Assembly (NCBI RefSeq): GCF_000237925.1
Contig: NC_031500.1
Span: forward strand, 18,997,753-19,061,752
Direction: 5' to 3'
DNA length: 64,000 bases
DNA from: Schistosoma mansoni
Lineage: Eukaryota > Platyhelminthes > Trematoda > Strigeidida > Schistosomatidae
Positions 29,201 to 35,559 of the stretch are shown here, piece after piece (the stretch's first letter is position 1; each line of letters starts with the position of its first letter). Position numbers and translations under genes: made by a program. The notes under the pieces were generated by a model that saw nothing but the letters and a program-made list of their open reading frames with translations, did no database searches and was not told the origin of the DNA.

Positions 29201-31606
29201 TATCCCCATTTTTGTTTAACTTCATTATAGACCTGTTGCTGGAAATAACACTCTCTGCGACTGAATTTTCAGGAATTGATCTCCTACCAGGGAGACCATT
29301 ATGCGACTTAGAATACACAGATGACATAATCCTGTTTGGTGAAGACGCTGACAAAATGCAGAGTCTTCTGTTGGAACTCAGTAATAATGCCAGGATGTTT
29401 GGGATGCGTTTCTCCCCATCCAAATGTAAATTGTTACTCCAGGACTGGCCTGCGTCAACACCCGAACTAAGGATAGGGAGTGAAGTAGTCGAACGCGTCG
29501 ACAACTTCACTTATCTTGGAAGTCTGATCAGCCCTAATGGGTTGGTGTCTAACGAAATCTCTGCACGGATTCAAAAAGCCCGTTTGGCTTTTGCCAACTT
29601 ACGTCACCTATGGCGAAGACGAGATATCCGTCTATCAATTAAAGGACGAGTATACTGCGCAGCAATTCGTTCTGTTCTACTTTACTGCTGCAAAATGTGG
29701 CCATTAAGAGTAGAAGATACTCATAAGTTACTAGTATTTGAACACAGATATCTTAAAAGTATTGCTTGCATCTGCCGAGATCACTGGGTAAGTAATAGTG
29801 AGGTTAGACTCAGGGTACTAGGGAATGATGGTAAATCAGTTGATGAGGTGATGAATATTCATCGACTGAGATGGTTAGGCCACGTGTTACGTATGCCTGT
29901 ACACCGATTACCACGACGCTCTATAATGTCTAATATTGGGGATGGTTGGAAGAGAGTTAGGGGCGGCCAAACCAAAACATGGCATCAGTGCTTGAAGTCA
30001 CTAACTTCTAGTCTGAGCCATGTTGGAAGATGCAGACTACTTGGTTGGGGTCCGCGTGACTATCGTAACCAATGGTTGGAGACTCTAGGTGACATGGCTC
30101 AGAATCGATCACAATGGCGTAGGTGTATACACTCTTTATCTTCCCTTAAACCTTGAGATTAAAATTGTTTCATAACTTTCTTCCTTCCTATACTATATCC
30201 TTATATACAACCTATAATTTATATACTACCACCATCACTAAATTAACTACTATGAATTTGGTGTTCGTCTTGTTGTGCCAACGAGGTATGGCAACTTGGA
30301 CCGATGCATAAATGTGCCTGGTCCTACGTTGTAGCTGACTGACTGACTGACTGTTGATGTCAAATACAGAGAATACTAATAATATGCCTAAATTATAATG
30401 ATCAGTTACATGAAACAAATAGTGAGGCTGCAAACAGACAACCAGTGCCACATAAAAGATAAGCGAATAGAGGGCTGATAAGCTTTATTCTTTCTGTATA
30501 GTTGGCACAGTAATAGCAGACATTGACACTACTATAAACCGAAACATCAGTAGCAAAGATTGGTTTAAACAGTAAAATAGTGCACTAAATAATTCACCAT
30601 AGACTACAGTAAGTTATTTGAAGGGTGTATTGGCATTACTGGTTACTGTATAAACTAGTTACTAATAATAAACGTACTAAAGTAGTACATTGGAATGTTA
30701 TACTTTAAGCGATCAATTATAAGAGCATGAACAACTTTTAGACTTTGAAATCTGTCTTTCATGTTATAATGATCAATATTTCAGTTGGGTAATTGAGGCT
30801 AAAATCAAACATGTCAAATAACCCTACTGATTGATGACAAACAGTTCAAACTACACAAACCAAAAAGACAAGGCAGAAATGTCAGGCACCAAAAAACGCA
30901 TCCAAAGTACAACTAATAGTCGAAGCTTTTAGTCCATTACCTGTTTCGACAAAAAACGAACAGTTTTACAGACTTAAGATTTTAAAATTGATGTGGTATT
31001 TGTGCAGGAACAGAAACCCTACTTGTTGAACAGTTAGTTTCGGTGTGGAAAATTTGCCAGTCATATGTTTATATCTGAACTTACTAGTCCATATCCCCAG
31101 CTTCGATCTTCTTCTGATGTGATATCAGCGACATATGCCAAAGCAAATGAAAATGTCACTGCAAATATACCCGATATACTGATCATTGTAAAATACCACC
31201 AATGACTGATCTTCATCAGTGGTATTGGAGAACAAGTGAAGGTTACTGTTAGGAGTAGGAAAGGTTTTCTTCCAAACATATCTGAGAGAGCACCTAGAAA
31301 TGGTGCGCTAAGGAAGGATAAAATTCCCTTTACTCCATGTATGATGCCATTCATTAGAAAGGTATACTTGGGAAATGTCTCATCTAAAACCTGCAACGTA
31401 TAAACAGTAAAATAACGGGACTATACCGAGATCATTGGGGTAGTTAACAATCCGAAGGCAAAGAACTCTAGAAATATCACGATGGCAGCATGATAAACAG
31501 TGGGTTTGGACCAACATGACTGTTCCTGAGAAGTTGATTGAAAGTCAGCATATCTTACTTCGGGCTTGTGATCGCCAGATACAGTTAGACGCCTCCTACT
31601 AACCAT
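3232..31606 (-). CDS. MFSD14: MFSD14/HIAT1-like major facilitator transporter, seven exons, 3' end outside window
   Basis: Seven exons read on the minus strand join in one frame with GT/AG borders, all phase 0: 31606-31427, 31390-31085, 23705-23460, 17936-17823, 13468-13397, 6137-5916 and 3309-3232, giving 406 codons. The product follows vertebrate MFSD14A/B (about 490 aa) through most of its length. Landmarks are EFFAFGLL in TM1, [17 protein letters not shown], the MFS loop [69 protein letters not shown], the ADQQGVAQ motif and [13 protein letters not shown]. The C-terminal 80-100 residues are missing and should lie left of position 1. The family consists of multi-pass proteins of the endomembrane system with sugar-transporter-like sequence; the substrate is unsettled. 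Intron 1 is 36 bp and the other introns are 2.6-7.4 kb and packed with retroposons, including a full-length antisense LINE in intron 2. Confidence 0.93.
4065..4343 (+). mobile_element. 3' end of an RTE-like LINE, (TAAG)n-tail family
   Basis: An open frame reads [39 protein letters not shown] and [19 protein letters not shown], the usual C-terminus of this endonuclease-reverse transcriptase type. It ends in GTAAGTAAGTAAGTAG, a TAAG tail. It is 5' truncated, in the MFSD14 3' region. Confidence 0.82.
5046..5546 (+). mobile_element. 5'-truncated (CTGA)n-family LINE copy (last 0.5 kb)
   Basis: The segment is nearly identical to 2488-2960, from [20 protein letters not shown] through the stop and 3' UTR to GTACGTACGTACGAAGTTC. 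The very high identity means that it and the upstream element derive from the same young subfamily or from a local duplication. The terminal CTGA repeats are mostly lost. Confidence 0.88.
5916..6137 (-). CDS. MFSD14: MFSD14 exon 6
   Basis: This exon has 74 codons from acceptor ATAATAG. It begins [20 protein letters not shown] and ends [11 protein letters not shown] before the donor GTAAAT. It covers TM9 and TM10 and the DADQQGVVQ family motif. An AAT-rich microsatellite follows the donor directly. Confidence 0.93.
6270..6718 (+). mobile_element. degenerate 3' end of a (CTGA)n-family LINE
   Basis: Diverged relatives of the LINE C-terminal region and 3' UTR (GTGTAGACTACGGGTCCATG, GAAATTTTGAGTGATATGG, CAATCGCACAGGTGTATTC) end in AACTGACTGACTGG. 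This is much older than the copies at 1-2996 and 5046-5546. Confidence 0.65.
6810..6890 (+). mobile_element. short LINE fragment
   Basis: GTAAATATGCCAAATCGG and CAACGACTGAGATGG correspond to the [11 protein letters not shown] / HRLRWLGH segment of the (CTGA)n LINE. It is an isolated fragment that goes no further. Confidence 0.45.
7000..7490 (-). mobile_element. 0.5 kb non-autonomous SINE-like element with (TAAA)n LINE tail
   Basis: A reversed copy running from GCCCCAAAATTCCC through CTCTCACATGG, a CACCATTGGTTTGGAACCAG region and the conserved 3' end (GGTGCCTCC, then TACCAATTTTTATGTTTAAA). It codes for nothing. It is moderately diverged. Confidence 0.75.
8287..9333 (-). mobile_element. RTE-like LINE, (TAAA)n-tail family, 5' truncated and internally deleted
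   Basis: A reverse-transcriptase C-terminal frame (9232-8576, 218 codons) reads [57 protein letters not shown] and [10 protein letters not shown]. Upstream, [20 protein letters not shown] then jumps past most of the polymerase core, which is an internal deletion. The 3' end reads GGTGCCCTTTTGTACCAATA and then a TTTAAATAAATAAATA tail. ACAAGTTTGTGATAA (8272-8286) and ACAAGTTGGTGATAA (9334-9348) flank it as a 15 bp target-site duplication with one mismatch. Confidence 0.85.
8576..9232 (-). pseudogene. reverse transcriptase C-terminal fragment of the (TAAA)n LINE
   Basis: The frame covers the post-catalytic part of an RTE reverse transcriptase, the same region as HDFTYLG...RWLGH in the (CTGA)n family but clearly a different family. 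The catalytic YADD box is not in the copy. The frame shifts near the C-terminus; [19 protein letters not shown] continues in another frame (8298-8780). Confidence 0.75.
9745..10093 (-). mobile_element. SINE-like element, (TAAA)n tail, internally deleted
   Basis: The tail TTTATTTATTTAAGTACATA and TATTGGTACAAGGTGACAC match the family end. The part between the TTGGTTTAGAATCAGG block and the GGCGGACTCTCCCCGCTC block is deleted. Confidence 0.75.
10318..10800 (+). mobile_element. 5'-truncated (CTGA)n-family LINE copy
   Basis: The last 0.48 kb of the same family, from TTTTAGGGTGTAGGAGTAG to the GTACGTACGTACG and ACTGACTGACTG tail. It is close in sequence to the copies at 2.5-3.0 and 5.0-5.5 kb. Confidence 0.85.
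11214..11264. repeat. (AT)n microsatellite
   Basis: About 25 perfect AT units. Confidence 0.97.
11385..11897 (+). mobile_element. SINE-like element, (TAAA)n-tail family
   Basis: A nearly full-length copy: CTCAAATGCCCTGGTACGG, CTCTCACATGGCCACG, GACTGCATCTCCTCACGATT and TTGTACCAAAATTTATGTGT. The long open frames inside it are on both strands and not shared between copies, so they are not genes. Confidence 0.8.
11898..13396. other. MFSD14 intron 5 stretch without recognised element
   Basis: AT-rich sequence with short AAT and AG repeats. I see no exon, RNA gene or well-bounded mobile element apart from the microsatellite. Confidence 0.5.
12464..12496. repeat. (AG)n microsatellite
   Basis: About 11 AG units followed by imperfect GAAAGA units, preceded by a short (GT)n. 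Confidence 0.95.
13397..13468 (-). CDS. MFSD14: MFSD14 exon 5
   Basis: This exon has 24 codons ([18 protein letters not shown], then MSCIAQ) between acceptor CCAATAG and donor GTAAGT. It matches the family's MKFSPESVAAFIAVLGI segment. A diverged second copy of the 3' half of this exon and its donor lies on the plus strand near 36.7 kb. Confidence 0.92.
13675..13870 (+). mobile_element. very degenerate Sm-alpha-like SINE
   Basis: AGTTAAGTGGATAACATG and a B-box relic (GAATTCGAAACCC) with AGTGTGAACATTG follow the Sm-alpha head order. The hammerhead is no longer recognisable. Confidence 0.45.
13965..15190 (-). mobile_element. endonuclease-region fragment of a (TAAG)n-type LINE, minus strand (arm A of an inverted repeat)
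   Basis: Reading the minus strand gives [25 protein letters not shown], [49 protein letters not shown] and [17 protein letters not shown]: an APE-type endonuclease. The reverse transcriptase and 3' tail are absent, unusual for a LINE copy because LINEs normally lose the 5' end. About 0.86 kb (roughly 14042-14905) is nearly identical in inverted orientation to 35.83-36.71 kb. Confidence 0.8.
15191..15737. other. MFSD14 intron 4 stretch, nothing recognised
   Basis: AT-rich, with alternating TATATATACATAT-type words. No gene or element is evident. Confidence 0.5.
15738..16128 (-). mobile_element. 5'-truncated (CTGA)n-family LINE copy, minus strand
   Basis: It begins on the plus strand with AGTCAGTCAGTCAGC, the reversed tail. 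It then carries the reversed 3' UTR and the codons for QNRSQWR and SLSHVGR as in the full-length element. It is most like the 30.0-30.35 kb end, including the scarce GAGGTATGGCAACTTGG block. Confidence 0.85.
16140..16628 (+). mobile_element. 3' part of a (TAAG)n-family LINE
   Basis: Codons for [49 protein letters not shown] and [17 protein letters not shown] text, ending GGGGTAACAGGCGTAAGTAAG. Two frameshifted pieces are visible (16203-16499 and beyond). It sits next to a minus-strand (CTGA)n LINE end. Confidence 0.82.
16900..17400 (+). mobile_element. old 3' fragment of a (CTGA)n-family LINE
   Basis: GGTAAGGATGGGAAATCAGT ([15 protein letters not shown]), then diverged C-terminal and 3' UTR sequence ending near CTATGTTGTGCATGACT. 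Heavily mutated. Confidence 0.6.
17823..17936 (-). CDS. MFSD14: MFSD14 exon 4
   Basis: This exon has 38 codons, from acceptor TTCTACAG to donor GTAAGT. It reads [19 protein letters not shown] and then [19 protein letters not shown], which is highly conserved in MFSD14 ([19 protein letters not shown]). Confidence 0.93.
18050..18573 (+). mobile_element. full-length SINE-like element with target-site duplication
   Basis: At 524 bp this is the best-bounded copy of the family. TGTTTATAAGTAA stands at 18037-18049 and again at 18574-18586. The 5' end is GCCCCCAAATACCCTAG-like and the 3' end is TACCAATATTTATGTGTTTA with AAATAAATAA. The last 80 bp match the 3' end of the LINE at 8.3-9.3 kb. Confidence 0.88.
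18774..19023. mobile_element. MITE with inverted ends (TATAATTTATGGACGA type)
   Basis: It starts AGACTATAATTTATGGACG and ends AAAGGTCGTCTGTAGATTAC, a diverged inverted copy. The interior GATATCTATTGATGATGAAA is shared with the copy at 53.3 kb. Confidence 0.6.
19383..19620 (-). mobile_element. SINE-like element, large internal deletion, with target-site duplication
   Basis: Only about 45 bp of the 3' end and 185 bp of the 5' end remain, reversed. GTGAATGAGTA occurs at 19368-19378 and at 19621-19631, so the shortened copy was probably inserted as such. Confidence 0.8.
19752..19960 (+). mobile_element. second tRNA-derived SINE family (GGAC-GAAACGG type), copy
   Basis: GCACGAGACTGGTAGATCC, B box GGGTTCGAATCTT, then the hammerhead-like block (GTCCCATAATAGGAC, GAAACGG, TCGTCCAGTGC) and the family tail (CTAGCTTTAATTGACTCATG, AAAATCCCTTCCTGAT). 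The core here is damaged (CACAGAGGA). Confidence 0.75.
20311..20758 (+). mobile_element. SINE-like element lacking its 3' tail
   Basis: It begins CCCCAAAATGCCCTGGTACG and runs to CATAGCCCTCACACAATTC, where the family sequence stops before the tail. Confidence 0.78.
21005..21110 (-). mobile_element. 3' fragment of the SINE-like element
   Basis: Only the last 100 bp, reversed (CATCAGATATATATGAGCC, CAAATCTCATTTGATTTGTA, CCCAAACTGAAGCAGG), beside a run of nine or ten G residues. Confidence 0.65.
21251..21541. mobile_element. solo-LTR-like repeat (fossil)
   Basis: The unit of about 290 bp starts TGTAGTG and ends CACTACA, an inverted terminal pair of the TG...CA type. A diverged relative is at 38.3-38.5 kb. 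No internal retroelement part is visible and the family is not known. Confidence 0.5.
22018..22528 (+). mobile_element. SINE-like element, full length
   Basis: It runs from CCCCAAATGCTTTGGTATGG to TTGTACCAATATTTATGTTT and AAACAATAAATAA. Somewhat diverged; no clear target-site duplication. Confidence 0.8.
23396..23425. repeat. (AAT)n microsatellite
   Basis: About ten AAT/AAC units just past the donor of MFSD14 exon 3. Confidence 0.9.
23460..23705 (-). CDS. MFSD14: MFSD14 exon 3
   Basis: This exon has 82 codons. It reads [19 protein letters not shown], then [17 protein letters not shown] and a loop ending WGKADPFA. The loop after PESLSEK is several residues longer than in vertebrate MFSD14. 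The donor is GTAAGA. A 0.4 kb repeat copy begins about 120 bp upstream in the intron. Confidence 0.93.
23822..24232 (+). mobile_element. SINE-like element, internally deleted
   Basis: Family 5' end (GCCAAATGCCCTGGTATGG) and 3' end (GTTTCCATGTGCCAATATC) are present. About 110 bp in the middle is missing near 23940. It lies 120 bp upstream of MFSD14 exon 3. Confidence 0.78.
24770..26265 (+). mobile_element. old, rearranged (CTGA)n-family LINE copy
   Basis: The first 0.8 kb is a very diverged reverse-transcriptase region. From about 25540 onward it is close to the LINE at 1-2996 ([24 protein letters not shown] codons, [28 protein letters not shown], [15 protein letters not shown]). The contrast in divergence between the halves suggests two insertions or a conversion event. 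It ends before the 3' UTR tail, about 185 bp upstream of the full-length LINE. Confidence 0.7.
26452..26599 (+). ncRNA. HDV-like self-cleaving ribozyme candidate at the 5' end of the full-length LINE
   Basis: The nested double pseudoknot order of HDV-like ribozymes can be drawn. P1 is CCTGACC (26452-26458) with GGTCGGG (26481-26487), 7 bp with one G-U. P2 is GTTGCTGC (26459-26466) with GCAGTAAAC (26591-26599), 8 bp with one bulge. P3 is ACC with GGT around the 7-nt L3 loop TTGACGT. P4 is CTTGCC (26488-26493) with GGTGAG (26578-26583), and CTAA (26585-26588) fits the J4/2 C-N-R-A motif holding the catalytic C. It starts two bases inside the element. RTE and R2 LINEs elsewhere are known to use such ribozymes. 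Weak points are a first base C rather than G, no obvious P1.1 and an extra AA before P2. Confidence 0.5.
26818..30156 (+). CDS. LINE endonuclease-reverse transcriptase, intact frame of 1112 codons
   Basis: This is a single polyprotein typical of RTE LINEs. The APE-like endonuclease starts near residue 113 ([16 protein letters not shown]) and has the catalytic Glu in CVSEKRIQD (family usual SETR), then [12 protein letters not shown] and SDHALIRA. The reverse transcriptase follows: [88 protein letters not shown] and the active-site box [13 protein letters not shown]. The related copy at 1-2996 has the usual YADD there. The C-terminal part has [20 protein letters not shown] and GGQTKTWH. The frame is open, but YTDD and YCCKMWPLR (family YGSETWPLR) suggest impaired function. 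The first ATG in the frame is used as start; the true one is uncertain. Confidence 0.88.
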   Translation: MCDRPQAVVPWALRSRFQVIKTTSNPSSFSGTSGRTLPRCGQPGSDNCPHTSNSTQDHCIHNQSPSSIPTIPSTLTFNTKLPLPVSSSSVTIANDSSARNAVPGLLKHRSKLHIGAFNVRTLCQIGQQASLAKTLEFRTIDVCCVSEKRIQDPSVVIHLTSPHQNGQPMKYTLRVSGDPLASSRGLAGVGIALSTRAEQALLEWIPVDSRLCAVRLNGSVRTRKDRDTRRCLFVVSAYAPTDCSHDEVKDDFYRKLSELLQKAKRSDIVVVAGDFNAQVGSLNQTERHLGGCFSIPAQRTDNGDRLLQLCSDNRLFLASTNFKHKERHRLTWRPPAPNQRWTQIDHIVISHRWRGSIEDCRSYWNTCLDSDHALIRARICLRLNGRRKSTLRRSIRIELEDEKAKCEFQKQLSSHLGSSVNETDPDAAWKDIRTAVETAVTSISHLNHRAPKNQWISSKSISLMDSRKLILSGSEHDEERKQIRSRLTKSLRNDREQWWATKAKEMEKAAAVGNTRQLFRLIKETGVKKSSVSETISEKDGTLICSQPKRLERWAEHFREQFSWPSATAQLPTIPRKPEWNIEVGPPTLLEVQKAITNLKRGRAAGPDGLAPEVFKYGGPILAIRLTNILAKIWETDVIPSDWSQSLIVPIYKKGPKSPCDNHRGISLTNIASKILASIIIGHLTKTRELQTRENQAGFRPGRGCIDHIFTIRQVLEHRHAYRRPTMIVFLDLKAAFDSVDREVLWQCLSLKGVPQKYINLVKALYSNTTSRARAYSEQSSDFTTSSGVRQGCPLSPFLFNFIIDLLLEITLSATEFSGIDLLPGRPLCDLEYTDDIILFGEDADKMQSLLLELSNNARMFGMRFSPSKCKLLLQDWPASTPELRIGSEVVERVDNFTYLGSLISPNGLVSNEISARIQKARLAFANLRHLWRRRDIRLSIKGRVYCAAIRSVLLYCCKMWPLRVEDTHKLLVFEHRYLKSIACICRDHWVSNSEVRLRVLGNDGKSVDEVMNIHRLRWLGHVLRMPVHRLPRRSIMSNIGDGWKRVRGGQTKTWHQCLKSLTSSLSHVGRCRLLGWGPRDYRNQWLETLGDMAQNRSQWRRCIHSLSSLKP
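30364..31084. other. MFSD14 intron 2 right of the LINE, nothing recognised
   Basis: AT-rich unique-looking sequence between the LINE's target-site duplication and exon 2. Confidence 0.5.
31085..31390 (-). CDS. MFSD14: MFSD14 exon 2
   Basis: This exon has 102 codons, from acceptor TTGCAG to donor GTAAGT. It carries TM2 to TM4, including the MFS signature loop [10 protein letters not shown] and the conserved strings [13 protein letters not shown] and [16 protein letters not shown]. It ends at YGL, continued by VSATF in exon 3, as in the animal family ([11 protein letters not shown]). Confidence 0.93.
31427..31606 (-). CDS. MFSD14: MFSD14 exon 1 (start codon)
   Basis: Sixty codons from the ATG at 31606-31604. 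A polar, Arg-rich N-terminus (MVSRRRL) is followed by the first membrane segment, [19 protein letters not shown]. The donor GTATAG at 31426 opens a 36 bp intron. The ATG is the first in the frame and lies where the family starts, though family N-termini vary. Confidence 0.85.
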
Positions 31607-33689
31607 GCTTTACAGTCTAATCATCATAATTTGAAAATAACGTCAACGTCTCATTTGGTCTTGGCGCATGTCGAAAACACCTGTACAATATCCAGTATTC
31701 AATATCTCTCTAAAAAGGTAATGCAAACCAACTAATTTCTTTGTTATCACTCCTTGATGTTAGTGTACCGCTAGAGGTCTTTAATGTTGTCAGCTGTGAG
31801 TAGTCCAGGCACTCATGGCACTAAACATAATGGATTCGAGCGCTAATGAAGGAGCTATCGCACTACCGGTTACGAGGTTTCTTGGAAGGAATTGGAAGAA
31901 ACTTACAAAATAAGAATGAAGAAGAGCAACTAAGAGACCGTGGTCAGGTAAAGCAAATAAATTGACCAGGTACAAATAAACAAATGTGTAAGAATAACAA
32001 ATAAACAAGGGTGGTTAAGACTTAAGTTAGTGGAGAGAGAGTAGTGTAGTGTTTTCGCGTCTTAGTCATACGATCCTTGAAGCTGAGTGTATGATAACTG
32101 ATAAGATTAACACTCATCATTTACGACGGAGAATTGGTGAACGCGGGAACATTTAATCGTTATATCATAGCTTGGCCATACAGGTATGGTAGCTGCAATT
32201 TGCTTCTCCCTTTCCATATTAAATGTATATTATTTTGTCCCCATGTCATATATATCCTTTGGAGGTGCTACACCTCACACTTGTGACTGTCAGGAAGGAC
32301 CATCCGGTATAGACGATGAAGTAACTTCCAAGTTAGATATTATAGATTAGGTAGCTATATCATAGGGACTCTGTGATTTTTGGATTGGGCCTATTGTTCT
32401 AGCAGCAGAAATAGATGCACCTAATACCGAATTGGACATCAGTCTAACAAACATCACTATCAGGTCGTCTTGTAATATCCTGTTAGCTAGTGAGTACCAT
32501 ATCGATTGGTGAAAACGGTCTCCATAGGGTTTGTACCGTATTCAAATAGTCAACTTTACTGGACACGTTTGTACGTACTCTATGAGATTCACAAACTTTT
32601 TAAGGAGTATAGTGCAAAAGCGCCGTGGGCTGCGAGATATATGAGCATATAGGTCTAAGATAGTGTCCGGAAAAGTACAGGATTCAGCGTGCCTATTTGA
32701 GGATTGGTGGTTAGGGCCTAATGCCACTAAAGTATCACAAAGAGGCCAGTACGGTTCACTGAGTAACCCCGATAAATGCGATATCTAGTTTTGCCTTACC
32801 CAATTTAGTTTGGTGCGGGACGCTCTGTTCTATAGGTAGTTCCTTAGCGATCAAAACGTAGACATTTGGGCCCTTTCCTGGACATCATTTGGAATCGAAT
32901 GGGTGTTAAATCAGGTTGGTTAATGGATTCAAAGGGAATTCCGCAGGCATTTTTAGCGCCATATGGTTGGTTTCGTCGGAACCGTACGGCTAGGTTTCAA
33001 TATTTTGCTTATCACCAGCTTATGAGCAACTAATACCCCACTATACTTTTTCTGTTGTGGCTTTGTCAAAACTGGCTAGGTGTCTTAGTCAGCCCATTTG
33101 CTAAGTACACGCTGAAAACTTTGGTGGTGTCAAGAGTGGCGGGAGCCCCTTCTTTCACATCCAGAGATAACATTATTTCTTAGTTTGTTCTTTCCTCCTC
33201 GTAATACAAATCGATACTGGCGCTTTTGATTTGACTGCAGTTCCTTAGAAAGGCTTGCTGTCTCCGCATCCTGTTCTCATTTTAGTCAACAATATGCTAC
33301 GTAGGAAACCTGTTACACGTATATATAGACCACGGTTTGAGTAGAAGCTCCATGTTTGCTTGTTACAATCGCGCACCGAGAAAGGAAACGTAACAAGAGC
33401 AACAAGTAGTCTATAAACCCTTGTTTTTGGCTGTGGAACAAAAAGGGTTGTGTTTAATTAGCAGGCAAAACCCAAACAAATTACCGTCATTAGGATTAAA
33501 CTGTCATCAAAGAAAATGCAGATGAAGCACAGGAACTAATTACTGTGTCTAGTGGATTGTGAAATAGGAAGATCGGTGAGGAATAATAGAAGAAAGCATG
33601 AAAAGCAAAGTAGGGTGTGTAGATTCCAAACTAAGGTTTGGAATGGAGAATAACTGTCTGGGTGGTTTAGTTATGCGCTGTTGCTTAGT
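31607..33689. other. upstream region of MFSD14, unidentified possibly repetitive sequence
   Basis: This should contain the MFSD14 promoter. Part of it (about 32370-32480) resembles 59390-59620 loosely, suggesting an old repeat. No coding sequence was recognised on either strand. Confidence 0.4.
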
Positions 33690-35450
33690 TTCATTTTGAA
33701 AAAGACAAGAGACTAAGTGGCCTATGTTAGTCCTGGCAATGATGGACTCTCAGTTGATCCAACTTTCTTTTGAAAGAGTCGACAGTTGGAGCCTCAACCC
33801 CGTGTTGAGGTAATGAATTCTATTCGTTAATGATTTGATGGGAAAGTCGATAGTCAACCGAGAATTGATTTGTTCCGAACTTGTGAACATTTTTCATTGT
33901 CCTTGTAAATCCTCTGTTTTGGAAGACGATAAAAATGAGGGTATATCGGATGCAAATATAACACCAAGTAATTTGAGAACTGTAATCAATTCCCCTCTGG
34001 TTCTTCGAAATGACAATGTTATTAGGTTGAGTTTAGTCAGTTGAACTTCATGGGACAGGTTTGCTATTCTTGAAATCAGCTTAGTTGCTGTTCTCTGAAC
34101 CTTTTCCAACAGCTTACCGTCTCTTTTTAGGCAGGAGCTAGCCGCCTGTATGCAGTACTCAAGTTTAGGACTCACAAATATTGTGTACAAAGTCAAAAAA
34201 TGTTTTAGCGTTGACATGGCTAAAGGCCCTATGTATTGACTACAAGGTTCTAAAATATTTGGTGACTATTGCACGGCAGTTTTTAAGTATTAGCTAACGA
34301 TGGCTTAAGTCATCATGCGTCTGGACAACAGGTAGCTCACTGTTATTCATCATGTATGTATCTGTACCTCAGTGACCAATATTCATCATAATACACTTGT
34401 GAACATTTGTCGGCAACTGCCAAACATTAGACCATTCAGATAATTCCTCCAGATCCTTTTGAAGTTCTTAACTATCACCCTTACTTCTTATCGCTCTCCA
34501 TATCTTGACATCGTTAGCATATAGCAAGACCGCTGATGACAGGAGACGAGGGAGGTTACTTACATATATAGGAATAACGCTGGCCCCAAAACTGTAATCC
34601 GCTAAGCACAGTTTTTCAGCTAGACAGTTCACCCGTACTTTTCGTTGACGCCCAACCAGGAAGTCTTTTGTCCATATCAATAAATTGCTTCAAATCCCGA
34701 CATTTTTAACTTATATAACAGCCGGTTGTGAGGAACCTTGTTAAAAGCTTTGCTGAAGTATATATAGGCTACTGCTATAGGTAACTTTTGGTCTTTAAGA
34801 GCGCACCAGCTTTTACAAGTCACTAATAAGTTGGTGAGACAGAAATAACCTATTCTATAACCAAGATGCTTTTACGAAAGGATCCGGTTTTCGTTGAGAT
34901 ACTTGAGCAACTTCTTCTGAATAACCTTTTCTAAAATGTTAACAACCACACTAGTTAGACTAATGGGTCGGTACTTCTCAGGTTTCGATGATAAGATTCA
35001 TTATAGTATTCTTCCAGTCTGTTAGTAGACGAGCCTGAATTATGGATAGATTAATGCATATGCTTAAGGAATCCGGGACAAAATTTCCTAATTCCTGTAG
35101 TGAACTAGGATGTATTACACTGAGTTCCCTGGATCTGCCTAGATCAAGCTTATTTAGCAGACCAAAGACATCGAGTTCTTGAACGGTCGAATTGTCCAGT
35201 GTATGTGTGGGGGATTTGCATGGAATGGCGAGAAGGGTGTTTCTACAGAATATGCATTGCTATAGTAGTTTGATAATACTTGAGCTTTACCACAGTCGTC
35301 ATTCATTAAGGATGAAGCATTAATGTCTCACTATAGAACAGGTATATTTCCTCTAATCTCAGTCCTATGTCTTATCTCCATCTGTAGCCCTTCTAAAGTG
35401 AGTGCCAGTCTCAAGCTCACACAAAGGCTTAAGGTTGGGAATGTGGTCGG
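33690..35450 (-). mobile_element. broken CR1-like LINE, minus strand
   Basis: The minus strand shows VAYIYFSKAFNKVPHNRLLY, then DFLVGRQRKVRVN, PIYVSNLPRLLSSAVLLYAN-DVKIW (the YADDVKIW region) and SPKLEYCIQAASSCLKRDGK, LEKVQRTATKLI. This is the order of a CR1/Jockey-type reverse transcriptase, as in the Perere elements of schistosomes. Several frame breaks and missing parts. The lower end (33.7-33.9 kb) looks like its 3' UTR. Confidence 0.75.
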
Positions 35451-35559
35451 CAACCCAATCCGGTAGAAAATGTCTTGCTAAAAAAACACCTACCAGAAAA
35501 ATAATTCAAACCATTTAAACTCTACCATCCCAGTTGAAGGAAGAAATATGATGCCTCAT

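Larger units (their letters stand above)
26450..30351 (+). mobile_element. full-length RTE-clade LINE (SR2-like), flanked by a perfect target-site duplication
   Basis: The element is about 3.9 kb, the size described for Schistosoma SR2. It has a 5' leader of about 370 bp, one long frame, a 190 bp 3' UTR and a (CTGA)n tail. TTGATGTCAA occurs directly before the element (26440-26449) and directly after the tail (30354-30363); the match extends to TGTTGATGTCAA, with the junction ambiguous by two bases. This shows a complete and fairly recent target-primed insertion. It sits in MFSD14 intron 2 on the opposite strand. The 5' 150 bases fold as an HDV-like ribozyme candidate. Confidence 0.93.
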
